A stretch of 64,000 nt of DNA from Advenella sp048381675 (GCF_048381675.1 NZ_JBLWIS010000007.1:62001-126000); one strand, 5' to 3'. Shown: positions 34,927 through 43,809, counted from the stretch's first letter. Made by a program: numbers and translations. Notes: a model not told the origin generated them from the letters alone.

Positions 34927-36197
34927 CTTGCACTCGGTGCTCCAGCCTGTTTAGGCCATAAAATCCAAACTTCTCCCTGCTGCTTCATTTTACCAGCCCG
35001 ATTACCGGCCTCGGGGCCACTACCCCAGAAAAAGTCAGTCCGTGCGGCCCCCTTGATGGCTGCGCCGGTATCCTGGGCAAACACCACCGTGTTTAATGGG
35101 GCTGAAGAGCCTGGCTGGGTTGTTGATAAAAACAGGGGAGACCCCAGCGGCACAAAAGCGGGATCAACCGCCACTGACCTTTCAGCAATCAAAGGAATGC
35201 CATACGCCCCTTTGGGGCCAATCGCTTCATCAGTCACATTTTCAGGCTGGAAAAAAACCATCGCCTGATTGGCATTCAGCATTTCATTGACACGACCGGG
35301 ATTGGCCTTGGCCCAAGCCTTGATATTTTGCATGGATGCTTTGCTGGCAGGCATTTCACCCTTATCGGCCAGCCACTTGCCGATAGAAGTATACGGGCGG
35401 CCGTTATGATCGGCATAAGCCAGGCGCAGGGTTTCTCCGTTATCGAGCAGGACTCGGCCAGAGCCCTGGATTTGCAGGAAAAACGCTTCAACGGGGTCAT
35501 CCAGCCAGGCAATAACCGGCGGTTTGTTGGCGCTGGCATTAATTTGTTCGCGCGTATCGTAGGGCACGACTTTATTGTCAACCAGCTTGCCCCGAATGCG
35601 CTTGCCGGCCAACTCGGGATAAACGCTGCCCAAGTCGATAGTTAGCAAATCTGCGGGCGGTGCGTACATGGGCCACTGGTACTGACCTTCTTGCGACAAA
35701 GCGCCCCTGACAACCGGTTCATAGTAACCGGTTACCGTGTTGCTGCTGCCATTTGCACCGGAAACCTTCCAGGGCTGCAAATAGGTTTCAAGAAAACGCT
35801 TGACGAAAGCAGCATCATTGCTGCGGGCAGGCTGCCCTGACTCGGCAACCGCCTTGCAAACAGGTTGCCACGCCTGTGGCGTGGCTCGTGCCGGGATGGT
35901 CAGCGAACCTGAGATAGGTCGCATCAGGCCACGGCAATTGTTCACCAAGGTCAGCCAGAGATTGTCTACTTGCGCCTGATCCCATCCAGGCAAGTCGGAC
36001 CAGGACATCTGGGTATACTGTCCCGACAGTTTACGCGGGGCCGTTTGTGCAAATGCAGACAAAGGTGGCACCGCCAAGGGTGCGTCAATGGCAACCGCTT
36101 CGGTTTTTTCGCCAGGGACATAGGGGGTACCGCCCGAGCAGGCAGCCAGCAATACTGCCGAACTGACTGCAAGGACCAGAAGACGAAGTTTCATCAT
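34923..36197 (-). CDS. mltA: Membrane-bound lytic murein transglycosylase A
   Basis: Outer-membrane lipoprotein that cleaves peptidoglycan to anhydro-muropeptides. The 424-residue precursor has a lipobox (VLLAAC near 16-20), the MltA barrel (VTGYYEPVVRG, AFFLQIQGSGRVLL) and the C-terminal 3D domain with catalytic Asp region AQDTGAAIKGAARTDFFWG. The order apaG-mltA-ubiH family matches other Burkholderiales. Confidence 0.95.
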   Translation of the reverse strand: MMKLRLLVLAVSSAVLLAACSGGTPYVPGEKTEAVAIDAPLAVPPLSAFAQTAPRKLSGQYTQMSWSDLPGWDQAQVDNLWLTLVNNCRGLMRPISGSLTIPARATPQAWQPVCKAVAESGQPARSNDAAFVKRFLETYLQPWKVSGANGSSNTVTGYYEPVVRGALSQEGQYQWPMYAPPADLLTIDLGSVYPELAGKRIRGKLVDNKVVPYDTREQINASANKPPVIAWLDDPVEAFFLQIQGSGRVLLDNGETLRLAYADHNGRPYTSIGKWLADKGEMPASKASMQNIKAWAKANPGRVNEMLNANQAMVFFQPENVTDEAIGPKGAYGIPLIAERSVAVDPAFVPLGSPLFLSTTQPGSSAPLNTVVFAQDTGAAIKGAARTDFFWGSGPEAGNRAGKMKQQGEVWILWPKQAGAPSAR

Positions 36198-36212
36198 TAC
36201 GCTTTTCCGTTC

Positions 36213-36587
36213 TTAATGTAGGGTGCGGGGGATGGTAAGCACGAATTCGGGAATATCCACATCGAAAGGCACCCCGTTTTCACCAACACAATGGTAACTG
36301 CCCCTCATGGTGCCATAGGGTGTACTGAGCGGGCAACCGCTGGTGTATTCAAACGTATCCCCTACGGCAATCAGTGGCTGCTGCCCGATCACGCCCAGTC
36401 CCCTGACTTCCTGGACCTGCTCGTTGCCATCCTTGATAATCCAGTGCCGGCTGATGATTTGTGCCGCAAACAAGCCGTTATTCCTGATACGTACCGTATA
36501 GATAAAAAAATACTGCCTTTTTTCAGGATCCGATTGCTCCGGCAGATATTGCGGAATGACTTCAACCTCGATGCTGTCAGATTTCAA
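36213..36587 (-). CDS. apaG: ApaG protein (Co2+/Mg2+ efflux-associated)
   Basis: This 124-residue single-domain protein has the ApaG fibronectin-like fold, with the glycine motif VRGLGVIGQQP and the strand MRGSYHCVGENG. The start is TTG at 36587, supported by AGGAG 8 bases upstream; no ATG is available near. ApaG is linked in enterics to cobalt tolerance, biochemical role unclear. It is divergent from rpe across a 91-base AT-rich region. Confidence 0.93.
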   Translation of the reverse strand: MKSDSIEVEVIPQYLPEQSDPEKRQYFFIYTVRIRNNGLFAAQIISRHWIIKDGNEQVQEVRGLGVIGQQPLIAVGDTFEYTSGCPLSTPYGTMRGSYHCVGENGVPFDVDIPEFVLTIPRTLH

Positions 36588-36678
36588 AAGAATTCTCCTG
36601 AATGAATTATCACACTATTTTATGTGAAATAATAACCGCTTATTGTACTTCCACCACCCATAATTACGAAAAATCATC

Positions 36679-37389
36679 ATGTCATTACAGCATGTTACCC
36701 GAATTGCGCCCAGCATCCTGTCCGCCGACTTTGCCCGTCTGGGAGAAGAAGTCCGCACTGTCGTTCAAGCCGGTGCCGACTGGATCCACTTTGATGTCAT
36801 GGACAACCACTATGTCCCCAACCTGACGATCGGCCCAATGGTTTGCGAAGCGATTCGCCCTCACACCACCGCTCCCATTGATGTCCACCTGATGTGTGAA
36901 CCGGTTGACAGCCTGATCCCGATGTTCGCCAAGGCAGGGGCCAATATCATTACTTTCCATCCCGAGGCTTCCCGTCACATCGACCGTAGCCTGGGACTCA
37001 TCCGGGACCATGGCTGCAAGGCAGGCCTGGTCTTCAACCCCGGCACTCCGCTTGGCTTCATGGACCATGTCATGGACAAGCTCGACGTGATCCTGCTGAT
37101 GTCGGTCAACCCGGGTTTTGGCGGACAAAAATTCATTCCCAACACCCTGGACAAACTGCGCCAGGCCCGCGCGCGCATCAACCAATGGCAAAACGCGGGT
37201 GGCCAACCCATTCTACTCGAAGTTGACGGTGGCGTAAAAACCGACAATATCGCCCAGATCCGTGCCGCCGGTGCAGATACCTTTGTGGCCGGTTCCGCCA
37301 TTTTCGGCCAGGCCGATTATGCCTCCATCATCGCTGAAATGCGCCGCGAAATCGCCAAAGGCGAAGCCTCGCTTGCATCGGCAGGCTAA
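36679..37389 (+). CDS. rpe: Ribulose-phosphate 3-epimerase
   Basis: TIM-barrel enzyme interconverting ribulose and xylulose 5-phosphates. The 236-residue protein shows APSILSADFARLGEEV, the catalytic HFDVMDNHYVPNLTIG and HLMCEP, MSVNPGFGGQKF and the phosphate loop EVDGGVKTDN with VAGSAIFG. gph follows 8 bases later; the pair leads into the trp region as in other Alcaligenaceae. Confidence 0.97.
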   Translation: MSLQHVTRIAPSILSADFARLGEEVRTVVQAGADWIHFDVMDNHYVPNLTIGPMVCEAIRPHTTAPIDVHLMCEPVDSLIPMFAKAGANIITFHPEASRHIDRSLGLIRDHGCKAGLVFNPGTPLGFMDHVMDKLDVILLMSVNPGFGGQKFIPNTLDKLRQARARINQWQNAGGQPILLEVDGGVKTDNIAQIRAAGADTFVAGSAIFGQADYASIIAEMRREIAKGEASLASAG

Positions 37390-37397
37390 AGGCCACC

Positions 37398-38069
37398 ATG
37401 ACCATCAACGCCGTACTCATCGACCTTGACGGAACCTTGGTAGACAGTATTCCCGACCTTGCGCAGGCTGCCAACGCCATGCGCATGGAATTGGGCATGC
37501 ATACCCTGGGACAAGATGTCATTGCCAGCTTTGTAGGCAAAGGCATCGACAACCTGATCGCCCGCACCATCAATGCCAGCCTTGAAAAGCAAGCGCTCCC
37601 TCCCGAGGTTTTCAATCAGGCGCGTGAAATTTTCATCCGGCATTACCATTTGGTCAACGGCGATGGCAGCACGGTTTACCCCGGTGTCATTGATGGCCTG
37701 AAAGCCATGAAAAGGCAAGGCCTCAAACTGGCCGTGGTAACCAACAAAGCCGAGGAATTCACCCTGCCCCTGCTAACCCACACCGGCCTGATCGGTTTTT
37801 TTGATCTCATTGTGTCAGGTGATACCTGCGCAAGAAAAAAACCACATCCCGAACCGCTATTACATGCGTGCGAAAAACTGGGCCATCCGCCCGAGAACAG
37901 CGTATTTATTGGCGACTCGATTAACGATGTACAGGCAGCGCAGGCGGCTGGCATGCCCGTGCTGATCCTGCCTTATGGATATAACGAAGGAAATAGTGTA
38001 CAAACCCTTAAAGTAGATGCTATTATTGACTCCATGACTAGCGCAGCCCAATGGCTGGCAAATCAATGA
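37398..38069 (+). CDS. gph: Phosphoglycolate phosphatase
   Basis: HAD hydrolase that removes 2-phosphoglycolate. The 223-residue protein has motif I LIDLDGTLVDS (6-16), motif II AVVTNKAEEF, the lysine motif ARKKPHPEPLL and motif IV FIGDSINDVQAAQAAG. A helical C1 cap lies between motifs I and II. The trp leader gene starts 25 bases after its stop; the trp promoter is therefore probably inside gph. Confidence 0.92.
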   Translation: MTINAVLIDLDGTLVDSIPDLAQAANAMRMELGMHTLGQDVIASFVGKGIDNLIARTINASLEKQALPPEVFNQAREIFIRHYHLVNGDGSTVYPGVIDGLKAMKRQGLKLAVVTNKAEEFTLPLLTHTGLIGFFDLIVSGDTCARKKPHPEPLLHACEKLGHPPENSVFIGDSINDVQAAQAAGMPVLILPYGYNEGNSVQTLKVDAIIDSMTSAAQWLANQ

Positions 38070-38094
38070 TAGATTCAGGAAAACAGCAACGCCC

Positions 38095-38181
38095 ATGAAA
38101 ACTCTTTTTAATGCATTCGCTTCTTCTTATTGCGCCAATTATTGGCGCTGGTGGCGTTTGTGTTCCGGGATTTTCAAGTAA
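38095..38181 (+). CDS. trpL: trp operon leader peptide
   Basis: A 28-codon ATG-to-TAA reading frame lies in the 234-base gap before trpE. It encodes three Trp codons in a cluster (Tyr-Trp-Arg-Trp-Trp-Arg, codons 17, 19 and 20 at 38143-38154). Trp is rare, so three within four codons immediately ahead of a terminator and trpE is a strong signature of a leader peptide. The gene has only a weak ribosome site (AGGAAA, distant). Codons after the Trp run form one arm of the antiterminator. Translation has not been shown. Confidence 0.85.
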   Translation: MKTLFNAFASSYCANYWRWWRLCSGIFK

Positions 38182-38236
38182 AAAGGCGTGTCCACGCATC
38201 CTTAAAGTCAATCAAGCAGTAAACAAAAATTCCCGG
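38132..38236 (+). promoter_or_regulatory. trp attenuator: leader hairpin and antiterminator arms
   Basis: GCGCCAA (38132-38138) and TTGGCGC (38142-38148) form a hairpin over the first Trp codon. CCGGGATTTT (38165-38174) can pair with AAAA-U-UCCCGG (38226-38236) as a 10-bp antiterminator with one bulge. That right arm overlaps the left arm of the terminator, so the two structures exclude each other. A ribosome stalled at the Trp codons leaves 38165-38174 free; a ribosome at the stop codon (38179) covers it. Confidence 0.75.
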
Positions 38237-38265
38237 TAACCTGTATGGCTAGACCGGGTTTTTTT
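38232..38265 (+). terminator. trp attenuator terminator
   Basis: CCCGGT (38232-38237) pairs with ACCGGG (38253-38258), followed by seven T residues. A second partner for the right arm, CCCGGTCT at 38273-38280, can pair with AGACCGGG (38251-38258) in an 8-bp stem and may be an additional competing fold. Confidence 0.85.
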
Positions 38266-38303
38266 ATTTCTGCCCGGTCTAATTGAAAAAAAATGAGACC
38301 AAT

Positions 38304-39830
38304 ATGATGACTGAAATTGAATTCAACGCATTAGCAGCACAAGGCTACAACCGTATTCCGATCGTCAAGGAAACCTACGCAGACCTGGATACCACCTTGG
38401 GGATTTACCTCAAACTGGCCCATACCGGCAAAGAATCAGGCCGCATGAGCTGTCTGCTGGAGTCGGTGGTAGGTGGAGAACAGTTTGGCCGTTACTCGTT
38501 TATTGGCTTGCCTGCCAAAACCGTCATCAAGGCAAGCGGACAGCACACCGAAGTCATTACCGATGGCCAGGTAGTTGAAACCCATGAAGGTGATCCGCTT
38601 GAATTCATCAAAAATTTCCAGCAACGTTTCAAGGTAGCAACCCGCCCTGGCATTCCCCGTTTCGCCGGTGGCCTGGCCGGTTACTTCGGCTACGATACCG
38701 TTCGCAACATCGAACCCAGCCTTGGCCCAGCCGTCAAACCTTTCCCGCATGGCCAGGAAGAAGGCATCCCCGACATCATGCTAATGCAGGTTGACGAGCT
38801 GGTCATTGTAGACAACGTGATTGGTCGCACCTATCTGATGATCTATGCCGACCCGGCCGTACCTGAAAGCTATAGTAAAGCCCAAAAACGCCTTCTTAAA
38901 CTGCGTACCATGCTGCGCAAACCGGTTGAAATTCCTTACAGCCTGCCCAGCATGGTCACCGAAGAAATCCGTGACTTCAAAAAACAGGACTACATCAATG
39001 CCGTCCTGAAAGCCAAGGAGCATATTGCTGCCGGTGATTTGATGCAGGTCCAGGTAGGCCAGGTGATTGCCAAGCCATTCCGTGATTCCCCCCTCTCCCT
39101 GTACCGGGCCCTGCGTTCCCTGAACCCCTCTCCATACATGTATTTCTGGAACTTCGGTGATTTCCACGTTGTAGGATCCTCACCTGAAACCCTGGTTCGC
39201 CAGGAGGTTTTCCTGGATGAAAACAAGCAGGAGCAGTCCTCCATTACCATCCGTCCCCTGGCTGGCACCCGCAAGCGCGGCGAGACCCCCTCGGAAGACG
39301 CCGCACTGGCTGAAGAACTCAGGGCCGACCCCAAGGAGATCGCCGAACATGTCATGCTGATTGACCTGGCCCGCAACGATGTGGGCCGCGTGGCACAAAC
39401 CGGCACGGTCAAAGTCTCCGACCAGATGAATATTGAACGTTACTCGCATGTCATGCACCTGGTTTCCAATGTCAAGGGCACACTCAAGCCAGGCATGGGC
39501 GCCATCGATGTCCTGCGCGCCTCCTTTCCTGCCGGCACCCTGACCGGCGCACCCAAAGTCAAGGCTATGGAAATCATCGACGAACTTGAACCGGTACGCC
39601 GTGGCATATACGGTGGCGCTGCTGGCTACTTAAGCTACAACGGCACCATGGATGTGGCGATCGCGATTCGCACCGGCGTAATTAAAAACGGCATGCTTTA
39701 CGTTCAAGCGGCCGCCGGTATCGTGGCCGATTCCGACCCCGAAAAAGAATGGCTCGAAACCGAAGCCAAGGCACGCGCCGTCTTGCGTGCGGCAGAACAG
39801 GTCCAGTACGGCCTTGACCAACCCGTTTAA
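38304..39830 (+). CDS. trpE: Anthranilate synthase component I
   Basis: Chorismate-using subunit of anthranilate synthase, first step of tryptophan synthesis. The roughly 508-residue protein has the feedback-site region LLESVVGGEQFGRYSFIG and the chorismate-binding motifs TIRPLAGTRKRG, DLARNDVGRVA, AGTLTGAPKVKAMEIIDELE (part) and RRGIYGGAAGYL. Tandem ATGs at 38304 and 38307 are likelier starts than the upstream TTG (38283). Expression is probably set by the upstream attenuator. Confidence 0.95.
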   Translation: MMTEIEFNALAAQGYNRIPIVKETYADLDTTLGIYLKLAHTGKESGRMSCLLESVVGGEQFGRYSFIGLPAKTVIKASGQHTEVITDGQVVETHEGDPLEFIKNFQQRFKVATRPGIPRFAGGLAGYFGYDTVRNIEPSLGPAVKPFPHGQEEGIPDIMLMQVDELVIVDNVIGRTYLMIYADPAVPESYSKAQKRLLKLRTMLRKPVEIPYSLPSMVTEEIRDFKKQDYINAVLKAKEHIAAGDLMQVQVGQVIAKPFRDSPLSLYRALRSLNPSPYMYFWNFGDFHVVGSSPETLVRQEVFLDENKQEQSSITIRPLAGTRKRGETPSEDAALAEELRADPKEIAEHVMLIDLARNDVGRVAQTGTVKVSDQMNIERYSHVMHLVSNVKGTLKPGMGAIDVLRASFPAGTLTGAPKVKAMEIIDELEPVRRGIYGGAAGYLSYNGTMDVAIAIRTGVIKNGMLYVQAAAGIVADSDPEKEWLETEAKARAVLRAAEQVQYGLDQPV

Positions 39831-39852
39831 CAGTCATAAAAAGGATAACAAC

Positions 39853-40425
39853 ATGTTGCTGATGCTTGATAACTATGATTCATTCACCTATAACCTGGTG
39901 CAATATTTTGGCGAGCTGGGTGAAGATGTCCGGGTCGTGCGCAATGACCAGATGACCGTTGAAGAAATCGCTGCCCTCAATCCCGACCTGATTTGTATTT
40001 CACCTGGTCCCTGCTCGCCCGCCGAGGCTGGTATTTCAGTGGAGCTCATCAAATACTTTGCTGGTAAAAAACCCATTCTGGGGGTTTGCCTGGGGCACCA
40101 ATCCATTGGTGCAGCCTTTGGCGGCAAGATTATCCGCGCCAAACAAATCATGCATGGCAAAACCTCCCCGATTACCCATACCGGCACCGATGTCTTCAAG
40201 GGTTTGCCATCCCCCTTCACGGTTACCCGCTATCACTCGCTGGCCATCGAACGCGAAACCCTGCCCGACTGCCTGACCGTCACGGCCGAAACCGCAGACG
40301 GTGAAATCATGGGTGTGGCCCACAAAACCTTACCGATTTATGGCGTGCAATTCCATCCCGAGTCTGTCCTCAGCGAACATGGACATGCCCTCCTGCAAAA
40401 TTTTCTGGATATGAGCAAAAAATGA
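39853..40425 (+). CDS. trpG: Anthranilate synthase component II (glutamine amidotransferase)
   Basis: Supplies ammonia from glutamine to TrpE. The 190-residue protein begins MLLMLDNYDSFTYNLVQY and has the class I triad: nucleophile Cys in GVCLGHQ and His/Glu in VQFHPESVLSEHG. AAGGA lies 7 bases before the ATG at 39853, supporting it over an upstream in-frame start. It overlaps trpD by four bases. It may also serve folate synthesis if no separate pabA exists. Confidence 0.96.
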   Translation: MLLMLDNYDSFTYNLVQYFGELGEDVRVVRNDQMTVEEIAALNPDLICISPGPCSPAEAGISVELIKYFAGKKPILGVCLGHQSIGAAFGGKIIRAKQIMHGKTSPITHTGTDVFKGLPSPFTVTRYHSLAIERETLPDCLTVTAETADGEIMGVAHKTLPIYGVQFHPESVLSEHGHALLQNFLDMSKK

Positions 40426-41453
40426 AAATCACCTATACCGAAGCGCTGACCCGTTGTATTGAACACCGTGAAATATTCCACGATGAGATGCTGCACCTGA
40501 TGCGCCAGCTGATGAATGGCGAAGTACCAGAAACCATTGCCAGCGCCTTGCTGATGGGCCTGCGGGTCAAAAAAGAAACCGTGGGCGAATTGACCGCCGC
40601 GGCAACTGTCATGCGCGAGTTTGCCACACCGGTCAACCTGGACAACACGGATGACCTGCTGGACATGTGCGGCACTGGTGGCGATGGTAGCAACACCTTC
40701 AACATTTCAACCACTGCCATGTTCGTTGCCGCGGCAGCAGGCGTGAAAATTGCCAAGCACGGCAACCGCAGCGCCTCTTCATCCTCTGGCAGTGCCGATG
40801 CCCTGGAAGCCATGGGCGCCAGGATCGAATTGCAACCCGACCAGGTTCGCGAGTGTATTGAAAACACCGGCATCGGCTTTATGTACGCCCCTCACCACCA
40901 TGCGAGCATGAAAAATGTAGCCGCGGTACGCAAGGCACTGGGTGTTCGGACAATGTTCAATATCCTAGGCCCCCTGACCAACCCGGCCAAGGCAGGCAAC
41001 CAGCTCATGGGGGTTTTTCACCCCGACCTGGTTGGCATTCAGGTTCGTGTCTTGCAGCAACTGGGCGCCAATCACGTGCTTATCATCCACGGCCTTGATG
41101 GCATGGACGAAGCCTCTCTGGGCGCTGCCACCCTGGTTGGCGAACTGAAAAATGGTGTCGTCAGTGAATATAAAATTCACCCTGAAGATTTTGGCATGCA
41201 AATGGTCTCCAACCGCAGCCTGAAAGTAGATAACCGGGAAGAGTCGTTGGAAAAAATACTTGAGGCCCTGGATAACCATGAAGGGCCGGCCCGCGATATT
41301 GTTATTCTCAATGCCGGCCTGGCCATTTATACCGGTAACAAAGCCGCCACGATCCAGGAAGGCATCCACCAGGCGCGTGAATTGATTGCGTCCGGCGCAG
41401 CAAAGGCTAAAATGGAAGAATTCTGCGCATTCACAAGGAAATTCAACTCATGA
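40422..41453 (+). CDS. trpD: Anthranilate phosphoribosyltransferase
   Basis: Transfers a phosphoribosyl group from PRPP to anthranilate. The 343-residue protein has the PRPP motif CGTGGDGSNTFNIST, KHGNRSASSSSGSAD and the anthranilate-site HHHASMKNVA. It is separate from trpG, coupled by an ATGA overlap, and overlaps trpC by four bases. Confidence 0.97.
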   Translation: MKITYTEALTRCIEHREIFHDEMLHLMRQLMNGEVPETIASALLMGLRVKKETVGELTAAATVMREFATPVNLDNTDDLLDMCGTGGDGSNTFNISTTAMFVAAAAGVKIAKHGNRSASSSSGSADALEAMGARIELQPDQVRECIENTGIGFMYAPHHHASMKNVAAVRKALGVRTMFNILGPLTNPAKAGNQLMGVFHPDLVGIQVRVLQQLGANHVLIIHGLDGMDEASLGAATLVGELKNGVVSEYKIHPEDFGMQMVSNRSLKVDNREESLEKILEALDNHEGPARDIVILNAGLAIYTGNKAATIQEGIHQARELIASGAAKAKMEEFCAFTRKFNS

Positions 41454-42241
41454 GCGATATTTTAGCCAATATATTGGCAGTCAAAAAAGAAGAGGTTTCT
41501 TCCCAGAAACAGATCCGCAGCGAAGCGGACCTGCTGCGTGAAGCCCAGGCCCGGCAAGATGTCCGTGGTTTTGCCAATGCCTTGCGCGAAAAAATCGATG
41601 CCGGCAAGGCTGCGGTGATTGCGGAAATCAAAAAAGCCTCACCTTCAAAAGGGATTATCCGGGAAAACTTCAATCCGCCCGAGATCGCCCGCAGTTATGC
41701 CGCCAATGGTGCGGCCTGCCTGTCCGTATTAACCGATGTCCAGTTTTTCCAAGGCTCAAACGACTACCTGCGCCAGGCCCGGGCTGCTTGTCCGCTACCC
41801 GTGTTGCGCAAGGATTTCATGATTGATCCTTACCAGATCATCAATGCCCGCGCCATGGGAGCCGACTGTATTTTGCTGATCGTGTCGGCACTGTCCAAAG
41901 AACAGCTCAAGGAATTTGAAAAACTGGCATTTGAACTAGGCATGGATGTCCTGGTCGAGGTCCATGACCGTGCTGAACTGGACATCGCCCTGGAGCTTAA
42001 AACCAATCTGATCGGCATCAACAACCGTAACCTGCGTACGTTTGAAACCTCGTTGCAGAACACCCTGGACCTGTTGCCCTTTATTCCTGAAAACCGCACC
42101 GTAATTACCGAAAGCGGCATTCACTCACATGAAGACATACAAAAAATGAAAGACCATCATGTGTATGGATTTCTGATTGGTGAAGCCTTCATGCGTGAAC
42201 CCGACCCGGGCCTGGCCCTGGCCGATTTCATCAGGGAATAA
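41450..42241 (+). CDS. trpC: Indole-3-glycerol phosphate synthase
   Basis: TIM-barrel enzyme closing the indole ring. The 263-residue protein has IAEIKKASPSKG with the catalytic lysine, VLTDVQFFQGS, LRKDFMIDPYQI, GINNRNLRTFE and ITESGI. It is monofunctional, with no fused TrpF. AAGGAAATTCAACTC precedes the ATG. trpF, trpB and trpA are not in the window, as usual where the trp genes are split. Confidence 0.97.
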   Translation: MSDILANILAVKKEEVSSQKQIRSEADLLREAQARQDVRGFANALREKIDAGKAAVIAEIKKASPSKGIIRENFNPPEIARSYAANGAACLSVLTDVQFFQGSNDYLRQARAACPLPVLRKDFMIDPYQIINARAMGADCILLIVSALSKEQLKEFEKLAFELGMDVLVEVHDRAELDIALELKTNLIGINNRNLRTFETSLQNTLDLLPFIPENRTVITESGIHSHEDIQKMKDHHVYGFLIGEAFMREPDPGLALADFIRE

Positions 42242-42245
42242 GTCA

Positions 42246-42692
42246 ATGACTGACTCATGCGTCTTGTGCAGGGCCAGCAATGAATCGCTCATTTGGCAAA
42301 ATGAGCAGGTTCGCGTCATCAATGCCAATGAACCGGACTACCCCTGCTATACCCGCATCATATGGCAACAGCACGTCAAGGAAATGACCGACCTGCCCGC
42401 GGCAGATCAAATAGCCTTCATGCGCTATGTATTTTGCGTGGAATCGATTCAGCGACACCTGCTCAGCCCGGACAAGATCAATCTGGCCCAGTTCGGTAAT
42501 ATGGTGCCGCACCTGCACTGGCATATCATTCCCCGTTTCAGGCAAGACCGGCACTTCCCCGGTTCTACCTGGGGCAACCCACGCTTTACCGATAACGAAG
42601 CGCCAGGCGAATGGCATAAGCACCTGGCTGAAATGAACCGACTGAAACCGGCCTATCACCAGGCCCTGGCGCTTGCACTGACAAAAATCTAA
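42246..42692 (+). CDS. HIT-family protein (histidine triad)
   Basis: This 148-residue protein carries the nucleotide-binding histidine triad HLHWHIIPR (near 91-99), in the HIT superfamily of nucleotidyl hydrolases or transferases. The N-terminal CVLC could bind metal. The start is ATG at 42246, four bases after trpC. ung follows with no gap, so both probably ride on the trp transcript. Substrate unknown. Confidence 0.85.
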   Translation: MTDSCVLCRASNESLIWQNEQVRVINANEPDYPCYTRIIWQQHVKEMTDLPAADQIAFMRYVFCVESIQRHLLSPDKINLAQFGNMVPHLHWHIIPRFRQDRHFPGSTWGNPRFTDNEAPGEWHKHLAEMNRLKPAYHQALALALTKI

Positions 42693-43454
42693 ATGACTGC
42701 ATCAAATTGCTTCAATGGCTCACTTTTCGACCAGCTCAAGCGCTGCCACCCGCACTGGCAAAGCCTGTTCAGCCAACCTGCCATTAAACCGGTACTGGAC
42801 AACATTAACCGTTTCCTGGACAAACGGCTGCAGGCAGGTGCCATTATCTATCCTGCAGCGCCGTTCAAAATCTTCGAGCAGCTGGGACCGGACGACATCA
42901 AGGTAGTCATTCTGGGCCAGGATCCCTACCATGGCCCCGGCCAGGCACAAGGACTGGCTTTTTCCGTACCCGACAACATCAGGACACCGCCCAGCCTGCG
43001 CAATATATTCAAGGAACTTGCCAGTGAATACAATAACATCAAGCTTGAACGAAATGACCTGAATGCCTGGGTTAGTCAGGGCGTCATGCTGCTGAATACC
43101 GTGCTTACCGTTGAAAACGGCCAGCCGGCCTCCCATGCCAGGCTAGGCTGGCACAGCATTACCGACGCTGTCATCCACCATCTTGCCAACCAGCCTCATT
43201 GTGTCTTCCTGTTATGGGGTGCCCACGCCCAAAGCAAAATCCCCCTGATCATGGCAGGCAAAGGCAACCACCTTATCCTGAAAAGCAACCACCCTTCTCC
43301 TTTATCGGCCAGCCGTCCACCCGAGCCTTTTCTTGGCAATGGGCATTTCCAGGCCTGCAATGAATGGCTTTTAGCCAATGGATTAACCACCATCAACTGG
43401 TCACTGAAACAAACAGATACAAAACAAATACAACAACTTGACTTAAATATCTGA
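42693..43454 (+). CDS. ung: Uracil-DNA glycosylase (family 1)
   Basis: Removes uracil from DNA. The 253-residue protein has the water-activating motif GQDPYHGPGQAQGLAFSV with Asp 77, and the Leu-intercalation loop HPSPLSASR near 207-215. LLWGAHAQ is also typical. It directly abuts the HIT gene stop, an unusual downstream passenger of a trp operon. Confidence 0.97.
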   Translation: MTASNCFNGSLFDQLKRCHPHWQSLFSQPAIKPVLDNINRFLDKRLQAGAIIYPAAPFKIFEQLGPDDIKVVILGQDPYHGPGQAQGLAFSVPDNIRTPPSLRNIFKELASEYNNIKLERNDLNAWVSQGVMLLNTVLTVENGQPASHARLGWHSITDAVIHHLANQPHCVFLLWGAHAQSKIPLIMAGKGNHLILKSNHPSPLSASRPPEPFLGNGHFQACNEWLLANGLTTINWSLKQTDTKQIQQLDLNI

Positions 43455-43471
43455 TTTAACGCCTTTTCATC

Positions 43472-43500
43472 TTTACAAGTTAGTAAAAACCCTCTATGAT
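43472..43500 (+). promoter_or_regulatory. Sigma-70-type promoter for the DEAD-box helicase gene
   Basis: A -35 TTTACA (43472-43477) and a -10 TATGAT (43495-43500) are separated by exactly 17 bases; each matches consensus at 5 of 6 positions. It lies 18 bases past ung. Transcription would begin near 43507, leaving about 300 bases of leader before the helicase start. Confidence 0.65.
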
Positions 43501-43506
43501 ACGGTT

Positions 43507-43809
43507 CTTACTGCAAATTGATTGGCATTTTATTCAGCAGTCTTACGGCTAATTCAGCCCTCATGCCAACCATCATCGCTCCTACCTCCTGACCTGCGCT
43601 GTTTAAATACATCCATTGGTTGATCCGGTCGGCACGATGCTCCGATCAACAACTCGTCTGGCCTTACCCCTTTCGTTTTCTGTTTGCTCACACATTCATA
43701 CTTCGCATGAATCGCGTCCTATCGTGTTCGTCCATGCCTGTGGTATTTGATGTTTCTGCGCAATACAGACACATCCCCAGGCTTGTTACTTAACACTTTA
43801 AGGACACTT
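43507..43809 (+). other. Long untranslated leader of the DEAD-box helicase gene
   Basis: About 300 bases separate the predicted transcription start from the ATG at 43810. I see no conserved gene, tRNA or strong hairpin in it; the sequence is pyrimidine-rich with many CAT and TCG triplets. Long leaders are known on cold-shock and RNA-helicase genes, where they permit feedback control. The extent is inference from the promoter call. Confidence 0.45.

Noticed and set aside
38026..38054. TTGACT inside gph as the trp -35 element
   Set aside because: No acceptable -10 hexamer lies 16-18 bases downstream; the trp promoter remains unassigned.
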